Positions 1 through 6,910 of a DNA stretch of 64,000 nt are shown piece by piece. The notes under the pieces were generated by a model. That model did no database searches. It saw only the letters and a list, made by a program, of their open reading frames with translations, and was not told where the DNA came from. Position 1 is the stretch's first letter, and each line of letters opens with the position of its first letter. A program made the position numbers and the translations under genes. The stretch lies in assembly GCA_040755155.1 (NCBI GenBank), contig JBFMBP010000070.1, positions 1 to 64,000 of the forward strand, read 5' to 3'. The stretch is from Candidatus Omnitrophota bacterium (GTDB taxonomy: Bacteria; Hinthialibacterota; Hinthialibacteria; Hinthialibacterales; Hinthialibacteraceae).

Positions 1-127
1 GGACGTTGAGTTCAAACTCCATGCGCCGATGAATACGGTGGTGGAATGCGTCTACCGCAACGGGAAAGTCGAACGGCTCGCTGTAACGCCGCCGGAACGC
101 ACCCAAAACGTAGTTATAAAACAGTGA
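1..127 (+). CDS. C-terminal fragment of a probable glycoside hydrolase
   Basis: The frame starting at base 2 is open to a TGA at 125-127 and encodes about 41 residues that end in VVIKQ. The pattern APMNTVVECVYRNGKVE followed by LAVTPPER resembles the last beta-strands of GH95-like and related multidomain glycosidases, which often end this way. The start lies outside the window, so no catalytic residue can be checked. The glycosidase reading also fits the neighbours, which are secreted carbohydrate-active enzymes. The family assignment is a guess from a short tail; the coding frame itself is more secure because it runs uninterrupted into the window. Confidence 0.45.
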   Translation, partial: DVEFKLHAPMNTVVECVYRNGKVERLAVTPPERTQNVVIKQ

Positions 128-147
128 TGAGTGACAAGTGGTTAGTT

Positions 148-179
148 GTAGGGTGGGATCAAAGCGAAGCGCAGCCAAC
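148..179 (+). repeat. Degenerate copy of the GTAGGGTGGG hairpin repeat
   Basis: GTAGGGTGGG followed by ATCAAAGCGAAGCGCAGCC is a diverged copy of the short palindromic repeat found intact at 6146-6183, 14127-14160 and 50307-50344. It lies between the end of the first partial gene and the convergent msrB. The second stem arm is eroded (GCCAAC instead of GCCCACC), so this copy forms a weaker hairpin. Confidence 0.6.
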
Positions 180-236
180 AGCGACAAGGCGACATGGAGA
201 TATGGCGATATGTCCCACAGTCCCCCAGTCCCAAAA

Positions 237-776
237 TCACCGCGTTGCCAGTTTCAGGGAAGCGGAGTTGATGCAATAGCGCAAGCCGGTGGGCTGAGGG
301 CCGTCGTTGAAAACGTGGCCGAGATGGGCGCCGCAGCGGCGGCAAACGATTTCGGTGCGTTGCATACCGTGGCTGTTGTCGGAATGTTCTTCGACGTTTT
401 GCCCTTGGATAGGTTGATAAAAACTCGGCCAGCCGCAACCGGAATCGAATTTTGCGTCCGAGCCAAAAAGTTCCTGGCCGCAAGCGGCGCAGATGTATAC
501 GCCCGGCGTATTCGTACTCCAATACGCGCCGGTGAAGGGGCGCTCCGTACCTTTTTCCCGCATGATATAGAACTGTTCGGGAGTGAGAATCTTGCGCCAT
601 TCTTCGTCGCTTTTTACGATTTTATCCGGCATTTTATTCTCTCCTGTTTTTGCAACGGCGGCTTGAACGGCGGAAGCGCTTTTCTTCTCCAGTTTCATTT
701 CCTGCTTATCCGAACGGCATGCGGTTAGAGCGGCAGCTAATACGATTATCGCAAGCGCAATGTTTCGTGTCATCAT
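237..776 (-). CDS. msrB: Peptide-methionine (R)-S-oxide reductase MsrB, lipoprotein form
   Basis: MsrB reduces methionine-R-sulfoxide in oxidised proteins. The 179-residue product has a lipoprotein signal ([19 protein letters not shown], lipid-modified Cys about 20), a roughly 35-residue linker, then a full SelR/MsrB domain. The two zinc CxxC pairs are present (CAAC about 96-99, CRRC about 145-148), as are the SGCGWPSF and [10 protein letters not shown] motifs and the catalytic Cys about 168 in RYCIN. An anchored form would repair envelope proteins. I chose the ATG at 776 because AAAGG sits eight bases upstream and it opens directly into the signal peptide; an in-frame ATG at 800 would add eight charged residues. 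It converges on the partial glycosidase. Domain assignment is firm; lipidation is predicted. Confidence 0.93.
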   Translation of the reverse strand: MMTRNIALAIIVLAAALTACRSDKQEMKLEKKSASAVQAAVAKTGENKMPDKIVKSDEEWRKILTPEQFYIMREKGTERPFTGAYWSTNTPGVYICAACGQELFGSDAKFDSGCGWPSFYQPIQGQNVEEHSDNSHGMQRTEIVCRRCGAHLGHVFNDGPQPTGLRYCINSASLKLATR

Positions 777-919
777 CGAATCGCCTTTATTCTTTGCCAT
801 GCTTTCGCTTTCGATTTCTTTATCTTATCATCATACCATCTCATGCCGATTTCGGCCATGAGATAATCATTCATGTTATGCAGCAAGCGTTCTCTCGTCC
901 TCATAGTTTTGTTGCGTTA

Positions 920-1042
920 TTGAATCACGGATAGTACGGATTCTTTTGGATTTCACGGAAAAATCGTTCTCATAACGCGATCCTTTGCGTCAAAGTCTTT
1001 TTTTCGTGTTTTTCTTTTTCATTTCGTGGTTTCGTGATTCAA
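920..1042. repeat. TTGAATCACG repeat, copy A
   Basis: A dispersed element of about 123 bp bounded by perfect 10-bp inverted ends, TTGAATCACG at 920-929 and CGTGATTCAA at 1033-1042. Inside are shared blocks such as GGATTCTTTTGGATTTCACGG and TTTTTCGTGTTTTTC. Two more copies lie at 9195-9327 and 22637-22767. It fills most of the gap between msrB and the next gene. Downstream, GCGCGTAATATGAGTTA (1077-1093) matches the outer arm of the composite repeat at 22498-22819 at 16 of 17 positions. The rest of 777-1131 shows no gene. Confidence 0.85.
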
Positions 1043-1131
1043 TACGATAAACAAAATCCCCTTACCGTTTTTTATTGCGCGTAATATGAGTTATCATCTT
1101 TCCATCTCGCGCCGATAAATGGAGTTTAAAA

Positions 1132-3174
1132 ATGATAAAATGCAACCTGAGAGTATTCATAATCGCCATCCTTACATTAACCGTCATCGCTTCCCAAATT
1201 CTTGCCAGCGATAATTCTCAAAATCCCGATCCCTGGCGCGCTTTGCAAACCATCGAACGCAGCGTTCCCGATGCGGGCGATCATCCTGGCAATGTGTTTT
1301 TGGAAGGCGAGAACGTCGTCATCCCTCAACCTTCCTCTCTTCCGGAAAACGCAAATCAATGGCGCATTGTTGACGATAAGGACGCCGTCATCAAAAGCGG
1401 CGACCTTCCAAAAGAAAAAGATGCTCCCATTCATTGCGGGCTTTTGGGCATTGGATGGTATCGGATCGAATGGCTGGACGAGAAGGAAAGTTGCGTCCAT
1501 TGGACGGCGGCGGCGGTTTTGGCGAAGTTAAAAGCGCCGATTCCACAGGATTCGCCTGTCTGTCTAGACGGCGCTCATTCCTGGTTCGCCAAAAACGATC
1601 CAACGAAGCAGGAACAATTGTCGCGCTTGGCCGCTCTCGCGGGAGCCAACTGGATTCGCGACCGCCTGCGCTGGAGCGAAATGGAGACGGGGCCGGATCA
1701 ATATGCGGAACATACGACCTACGACGACGCGGCGGAGATTCAAACGCGTTTGGGATTGAAAGTCTTGCAAGTTTTTCACGATTCCCCCGCCTGGGCTGTG
1801 GAAGAGGGATCGAATCAGGGGCGCTTTCCCCGCGACTTAAGGATTGTTTATAACTTTTGCAAAACCATGAGCCAGCGCTTTAAAAATCGCGTGTTGGCGT
1901 GGGAGCCATGGAATGAAGCCAACATAAAGAACTTCGGCGGACATACTGCCGACGAGATGTGCTCCATGCAGAAGGCGGCCTATCTCGGCTTCAAGGCGGG
2001 CGATCCTCAAGTTACTGTCTGTTGGAACACTCTGGCAGGCGCCGGAACTCCGCCTTTCGCCAAAAGCATATTGGAAAACGAGGCTTGGCCTTATTTCGAT
2101 GCGTTCAATATCCATTCTTACGATTGGACGGACGCTTACGAAGCCCGCCGCCAACCGGCGTTGAAAGCCGCCTGCGGACGGCCGATCTGGATGACGGAGT
2201 GCGATCGGGGCATCCATTGGCAATCGGGAGCGCCGGAATACGACCTTTCGCGCCGCGACGAAATATTGAAAGCGGAATTCATCGGCCAATCTTATGCGCA
2301 AAGCCTGTTTGCAGGTTGCCAACGCCATTTTCATTTCATCCTGGGGCAGTATATCGAAAACAACATTCAGTTCGGCCTTTTGCGCCGCGATCTTACGCCG
2401 CGCCCCGGCTACTGCGCTCTCGCCGCCGTAGGCCGATTTTTTGCGGGCGCCAAGTGTATAGGAAAATGGAAAAGCGCTGACAATCCCGACATCCATGTCG
2501 TCGCTTTCCGCTCTCAGCCGGACGGCTCCGAGCGGGATGTCTTAATCGCCTGGACGGAAAAACAAGCCGATTGGCCGGATCGGGGAAACGCCGCCGCCGA
2601 TTGGCCGCTGCCGAAAACGCTGAAGATCGAAGGAATTTTCAATTATTTAGGCAGACCTTTGGGAAAAGAAATTCCTGCAAAATTAACCTCGGCGCCGCTG
2701 TTTATCCTGCTGCCCAAAGGCGAATCGCAAAAACTGGAGTTTAGACCGCCTTTGCTCGCCAGCGATTATCGTTCCGGCGAGGCTTCGCCCATCGTCATGC
2801 AGTTGCGAATGCCTATTCCAACCATCGTTCAAATAGAATCCGGCCCCTGGATCCATGAGTATGAATACATAATCGAAACGGACAAGGAGATCGAACTGCC
2901 GCTCTATGTTTACAATTTCAGCAGCGAACCGGCGAAGGGTTCCGTCGTATTGGAACATGCGCCCGAAGGATGGAAACTGAAGCCGGAGCGTTGGGATGCT
3001 TCCATCGAACCGATGGGCATGACGCGCCTGACCGCCCATTTGCTTAAACCATCCAGCCCTAGCGATAAAAAAGCGGATACTTGGATCAAACTGCGCGGCG
3101 ATTTCGGCGAAGCGGGGAAATCCACGCTTGCGTTTCGTATGATTTCTACTCCCGATGAGGGATACGACAATTGA
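1132..3174 (+). CDS. Secreted clan GH-A glycoside hydrolase (GH39/GH5-like)
   Basis: The 680-residue protein has an N-terminal signal peptide (about 1-25, ending near ILAS). A short beta domain (about 45-135) is followed by a TIM barrel. The barrel carries the clan GH-A hallmarks: WEPWNEAN with the likely acid/base Glu262 at the end of strand 4, NIHSYDW in the loop after strand 6, and WMTECD with the likely nucleophile Glu356 at strand 7. After about 450 comes a beta-rich C-terminal part, with an immunoglobulin-like module from about 585. These features point to a retaining glycosidase acting outside the cytoplasm. The exact family (GH39, GH5 or an unassigned GH-A family) and substrate cannot be fixed by eye. 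GGAG lies upstream of the ATG at 1132. It precedes a secreted carbohydrate-binding protein on the same strand. Confidence 0.8.
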   Translation: MIKCNLRVFIIAILTLTVIASQILASDNSQNPDPWRALQTIERSVPDAGDHPGNVFLEGENVVIPQPSSLPENANQWRIVDDKDAVIKSGDLPKEKDAPIHCGLLGIGWYRIEWLDEKESCVHWTAAAVLAKLKAPIPQDSPVCLDGAHSWFAKNDPTKQEQLSRLAALAGANWIRDRLRWSEMETGPDQYAEHTTYDDAAEIQTRLGLKVLQVFHDSPAWAVEEGSNQGRFPRDLRIVYNFCKTMSQRFKNRVLAWEPWNEANIKNFGGHTADEMCSMQKAAYLGFKAGDPQVTVCWNTLAGAGTPPFAKSILENEAWPYFDAFNIHSYDWTDAYEARRQPALKAACGRPIWMTECDRGIHWQSGAPEYDLSRRDEILKAEFIGQSYAQSLFAGCQRHFHFILGQYIENNIQFGLLRRDLTPRPGYCALAAVGRFFAGAKCIGKWKSADNPDIHVVAFRSQPDGSERDVLIAWTEKQADWPDRGNAAADWPLPKTLKIEGIFNYLGRPLGKEIPAKLTSAPLFILLPKGESQKLEFRPPLLASDYRSGEASPIVMQLRMPIPTIVQIESGPWIHEYEYIIETDKEIELPLYVYNFSSEPAKGSVVLEHAPEGWKLKPERWDASIEPMGMTRLTAHLLKPSSPSDKKADTWIKLRGDFGEAGKSTLAFRMISTPDEGYDN

Positions 3175-3371
3175 ATCTATATGGCAATTAATGGATATTG
3201 TTGACTATTTATGGCAATTCCATACCATGAGAATCCTTCATTGAATTGATTGGATGATATGTATCTCAATATAATGGAGTTATAATCCAATATATTTTTA
3301 TTTTCGTCCTCCTCGAACCTTAAGATAAAAGAAATATTTCATCTATCTTTATTAAATAAATGATACTTCTC

Positions 3372-3401
3372 TTGACAAAGAATTCACTATTTTGGTAAAT
3401 T
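3372..3401 (+). promoter_or_regulatory. Candidate sigma-70 promoter upstream of the CBM protein
   Basis: TTGACA at 3372-3377 and TAAATT at 3396-3401 are separated by 18 bases in an AT-rich 287-bp leader (3175-3461). The gene start at 3462 is preceded by a purine-rich Shine-Dalgarno stretch (GGGAGAGAG, about 3449-3457). The leader also has a 10-bp direct repeat, TATGGCAATT, at about 3180 and 3210. Assigned by motif only. Confidence 0.5.
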
Positions 3402-3461
3402 CAGAACGATTTTGACTTAATCGGCTTAAACTTTATTACTCTAATTAAGGGAGAGAGACAA

Positions 3462-6119
3462 ATGAAACGATTGGGATTCATGGCGGCGGCATCATTTCTA
3501 TTGATTGTTTCGCAAAGCTGGGCTTGGGAATTCAACCAAGATGGAAACAAGGAAGGCTGGATGATCGGCCAGGCTATCAAAAGCCTTGAAGTCAAAGACG
3601 GCAAAATGATCGCATCGGTGGCGGCGGGAACGAACGATCCGTTTATCAACGGTCCCTTCGGTCCTTACGACGGCGACCGCATCACGGGCGTCGAAATGAA
3701 AATGAGATGGTCCGCCGACGTCTCGAATACCGGCGGCAAGTCGGTTTATTATTTTCCCGCCGCCGGTTCGCATGGCAGCGCGGATTACGCTATTCCCTAT
3801 CCAGGTGAATGGATTATTGTCTATATCGATCTTTTGACGGCGCAGGGCGGCGACAGTCCCCAACCGTGGGGCGGAGAAATCAATTCCATCCGCATCGACG
3901 TCGCCGATAACGTTCCCGAAGACTACACGGTGGAAATCGATTGGGTGCGCTTCGTCGACGGCGCCATCGAAAACGACAATTTCGAACTAGGCGACCTTTA
4001 TCCTTGGAAATTAGTCGGCCAGGGAACCATCGATTCGTTTCAAGTCAACGATAAGGATTGGTATTCCGAATTTTACAATGTAGAAGCAACCGGACTTGGC
4101 AGTGACAAATATCACGGCGTTTCTCAATCCATTCTCGGCGGCCTGGAATTTGCGAAAGGAACTTCCGTCGCCGTCGTCGGCGCGGCGAAAATCCCCGCTG
4201 GTTCGTGGGACGCCAATTCCACTCTTTGGTTCCGCATCAGCGAATCTAATGGAACCACGGAAAATAACAGTCCGCCTATCGAAGTCAAAGTATTCGACCA
4301 ATGGTTCGAATTCGAAAGCCGCTTGACTTTGCAGTACGAACCCGCCGAGCGCAAGAAATTGGACGTAGAACTCTATTCCAAAAATCCATCGGGCAAATCC
4401 TTTTTCTTCGACGATATTTTTGTGGATATCCAAGAGCCGAAAGAAGAGGAAGAGTATTGGGCCTGGCCCAATTCCAATTGGGAATTCAATACCGACGGCG
4501 ATTTCGACGGTTGGTCCAAACCAGGCTGGACTTCCATTAGTTCTATGGAAGTCGCCAACGGCGTTTTAACGATTCATATCCCCGCCGGGGCCAACGATCC
4601 CGTCATCGAAGGTCCGGCCGGTCCCTACAACGCGGATAAGATGACGGGCATCGCCGCCCGGATGCGCGTATCGTCGGGCGCCAGTCTCGCCGGATGGGCA
4701 AATTATTGGTTCCCCGTCGTCGGAGGACATGCCTCGAAAGGATATACGGTTCCCGTGGAAGGCGAGTGGTTCGTCCTTTACCAGGATTTAAGCGATACGT
4801 GGGACGGCTGGTTCAATAATATCCGTTACGATTTCGGCGATTTTTCCACGGTGGATTACACGGTGGAAATCGATTGGATTCGTTGGGTGGACGAATCGAT
4901 CGACAATAACGGATGCGAAGGCGATCTAGCGCCGTGGCGGCACGAGGGCGCCGGTTCCATCGCCGATTTCGCCCTCTCGAAAGAGAAAAAGTTTTCCGGC
5001 GAATCGTCGCTGCAAATCAAAGGTCTGGGCAGCGATCAATATCACGCGGCGGTGCAGGATATCGAGAAGGGCTTGGAGATTCCCAAAGGAGCGACGGTAA
5101 CATTGAGAGGCTATTATTATGTTCCCGCCAGTTCATGGGACGCCAATTCCCACATCTGGTTCCGCGTTCAGGAGTGGAACGGCAAAGCGGAAAACAACGT
5201 AGGCAGCATTCTGAAGCCGGAAGCGTTCGACGCATGGGTTCCCTTCGAGCATAAATTGACCTTGCAGTTCGATCCCGGCGAACGCATCCAGATGGCGATT
5301 CAACTCTATTCCAAAACGCCGGCTGGAACCTTCATCTACGCCGACGACCTATTCGCTACGGTTTACGCCGCGCCATTGATAGGCGGGTGGCCGGTCAACG
5401 CCGTCAAACTATCCCCGGGACAAAATATCGCCATTGACGGAAAGGTCACGCCGGAAGAATACGCTGGAGCTCAGCCGATGGTCATGAATTCGGAGACCTT
5501 GTCAGGCGCCGCAGATCCCTATTTCCCGGAATACGCGCACGCCGGAATCAATCCGCCCAGCGCCGCCAAGGCAACGTCATTGGATGATTTCAACGCCGCT
5601 TACTATTTCATGTGGGACGATCAATTTTTCTACGCCGCCGTATCGGCTCAAGACGACAATTATTCCTACGTAGGTCCCTATCCCAACGGTTCGGACGCCT
5701 TGCAATTCGTCTTCGCCGAAACGCCGGACGAAACGCTGTCAGTTATGATGTACATCCCCACTATCGCCGCTGACAAGGGCGATGGAACTATTGACGCCAA
5801 GAACGATTTCGACGGCTGGCTCAAGATCGACATCATGGCTAAATCCACTATCGCCGCCAGCCTCGATAAAAATACGCAGGATTGGGCGGTGGAGATCAAA
5901 ATCCCTTGGACGGCGATGCAGGGCGATTTCACCAACGACATCTTCCCGCCTAAGACGGGAGACATGGCGGGCTTCGCCGTGCTTTCCATCGATTACGACA
6001 ACGGCATTCTCGATTGGTTCGGATGCAACCACTCTTCTTTCCCCTGGCAATCGCTAGGGGTGGAACGCATCTACTTCATCGAACGTCCCGTTTCCGTGAA
6101 GGATTGGTCATTATTCTGA
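3462..6119 (+). CDS. Secreted protein with duplicated carbohydrate-binding-like modules and a CBM9-like C-terminus
   Basis: The 885-residue protein starts with a signal peptide (1-21, ending SQSWA). It contains two tandem copies of a roughly 300-residue unit, about 22-325 and 340-635. They share ordered motifs: WEFN..GD.DGW, GPFGPYDGDRITG versus GPAGPYNADKMTG, VEIDWVRFVD versus VEIDWIRWVD, and SSWDANS.LWFR. Each unit resembles a pair of jelly-roll CBM4/9/22-like modules. A linker rich in Glu (EPKEEEEY) joins them. The last 240 residues (IAIDGKVTPEEYAGA, FMWDDQFFYAAVSAQDD, WAVEIKIPW) look like the CBM9/DOMON-like domain of secreted xylan-active proteins. No catalytic domain is visible, so it is probably a glycan-binding surface or secreted protein. 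Domain names are inferred from pattern; the internal duplication is directly visible. Confidence 0.8.
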   Translation: MKRLGFMAAASFLLIVSQSWAWEFNQDGNKEGWMIGQAIKSLEVKDGKMIASVAAGTNDPFINGPFGPYDGDRITGVEMKMRWSADVSNTGGKSVYYFPAAGSHGSADYAIPYPGEWIIVYIDLLTAQGGDSPQPWGGEINSIRIDVADNVPEDYTVEIDWVRFVDGAIENDNFELGDLYPWKLVGQGTIDSFQVNDKDWYSEFYNVEATGLGSDKYHGVSQSILGGLEFAKGTSVAVVGAAKIPAGSWDANSTLWFRISESNGTTENNSPPIEVKVFDQWFEFESRLTLQYEPAERKKLDVELYSKNPSGKSFFFDDIFVDIQEPKEEEEYWAWPNSNWEFNTDGDFDGWSKPGWTSISSMEVANGVLTIHIPAGANDPVIEGPAGPYNADKMTGIAARMRVSSGASLAGWANYWFPVVGGHASKGYTVPVEGEWFVLYQDLSDTWDGWFNNIRYDFGDFSTVDYTVEIDWIRWVDESIDNNGCEGDLAPWRHEGAGSIADFALSKEKKFSGESSLQIKGLGSDQYHAAVQDIEKGLEIPKGATVTLRGYYYVPASSWDANSHIWFRVQEWNGKAENNVGSILKPEAFDAWVPFEHKLTLQFDPGERIQMAIQLYSKTPAGTFIYADDLFATVYAAPLIGGWPVNAVKLSPGQNIAIDGKVTPEEYAGAQPMVMNSETLSGAADPYFPEYAHAGINPPSAAKATSLDDFNAAYYFMWDDQFFYAAVSAQDDNYSYVGPYPNGSDALQFVFAETPDETLSVMMYIPTIAADKGDGTIDAKNDFDGWLKIDIMAKSTIAASLDKNTQDWAVEIKIPWTAMQGDFTNDIFPPKTGDMAGFAVLSIDYDNGILDWFGCNHSSFPWQSLGVERIYFIERPVSVKDWSLF

Positions 6120-6145
6120 TTTATGCAAAAAAGAGGTAAGAAAAA

Positions 6146-6183
6146 TGGTGGGCTACGCTTCGCTTTGAGCCCACCCTACACAA
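6146..6183 (-). repeat. GTAGGGTGGG hairpin repeat, copy 1
   Basis: TGGTGGGCTACGCTTCGC followed by TTTGAGCCCACCCTACACAA forms a short palindrome with stem GGTGGGCT/AGCCCACC. It is identical to 50307-50344 and is the reverse complement of 14127-14160. It lies between the CBM protein and the pseudopilin gene. Confidence 0.85.
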
Positions 6184-6213
6184 TTGATTCCTTGAAATCG
6201 CTAAACGAATTAC

Positions 6214-6253
6214 AATATCCCGGACTTGCAGCGTCATGCGAGTCCGGGATATT
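6214..6253 (+). promoter_or_regulatory. Perfect 13-bp hairpin in the leader of the pseudopilin gene
   Basis: AATATCCCGGACT (6214-6226) and AGTCCGGGATATT (6241-6253) pair perfectly around a 14-base loop. The hairpin ends eight bases before the GGAGAG Shine-Dalgarno sequence of the gene starting at 6270. There is no T-run after it, so it is not a classical terminator. It may shield or stabilise the 5' end of the pseudopilin mRNA. Confidence 0.6.
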
Positions 6254-6269
6254 TATGCGAGGAGAGATA

Positions 6270-6893
6270 ATGAACGCTCAAAGAAAAGGTTTTACGCTGA
6301 TCGAATTGCTCATCGTCGTGGCCATTATCGGAGTCCTAGCGGCCATCGCCGTTCCCAATTTCTTGAACGCTCAAATCCGCGCCAAAATCGCCCGGACGCA
6401 TTCCGACTTGAAAGCCTTCTCCACGGCGATGGAAATGTATTTTCTCGACGGCAACGAATACCCGTGGGGCAATTTTCCCAATTCCGTCGGCGGCTTTACG
6501 ACGGCGAGCCTTACTTGCTTATCTACTCCGGTCGCCTATCTTTCCTCCGTCATGCAAATAGACGCTTTCGGCGAGGGTTCCTGGACGGCGAACGGACCGA
6601 CCAATAAAGATTACTACACCTACGTCAATTACAACGGCTTTTGGGCGCGCAACGATACAAGCGCCCAAGGGTATTTCAAAAACAATCATCCCTATTTCAA
6701 AGGCTACGGCATGGCTAGTTTCGGGCCGGACAAACGGGACTCCGGCGGCGTCTGGGGCACGCTGTATTATAAGATCGGCAACATGACAATATGCAATTCA
6801 ACCCTGTACGGTCCATCCAACGGCCTCGTCAGCCTGGGCGATATTTGCCGCTACGGCGGCGAGGCGCAACTGACGACGGCGGGAGGTCAATAA
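6270..6893 (+). CDS. Orphan type IV pseudopilin (GspG-like N-terminus)
   Basis: The 207-residue product begins with a class III prepilin signal: a short leader MNAQRKG, cleavage before Phe, then FTLIELLIVVAIIGVLAAIA with the conserved Glu5. PNFLNAQIRAKIARTHSDLK continues the alpha-1 helix, as in GspG-like proteins of several candidate phyla. The C-terminal globular part is Tyr/Asn/Gly-rich and contains PSNGLVSLGDICRYGG near the end. The same C-terminal pattern recurs in the pseudopilin at 23001. No other type II secretion gene is nearby. I chose the ATG at 6270 because GGAGAG (6261-6266) precedes it and the leader then has normal length; an upstream in-frame start at 6123 would read through an intergenic repeat. 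Likely processed by a prepilin peptidase and assembled in the inner membrane. Confidence 0.88.
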   Translation: MNAQRKGFTLIELLIVVAIIGVLAAIAVPNFLNAQIRAKIARTHSDLKAFSTAMEMYFLDGNEYPWGNFPNSVGGFTTASLTCLSTPVAYLSSVMQIDAFGEGSWTANGPTNKDYYTYVNYNGFWARNDTSAQGYFKNNHPYFKGYGMASFGPDKRDSGGVWGTLYYKIGNMTICNSTLYGPSNGLVSLGDICRYGGEAQLTTAGGQ

Positions 6894-6910
6894 CCGCTTT
6901 CCACAATCCG

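Noticed and set aside
138-728. Plus-strand open frame of about 196 codons over msrB
   Set aside because: It is antisense to msrB, whose zinc, catalytic and lipobox motifs are all intact, and it shows no recognisable protein signal.
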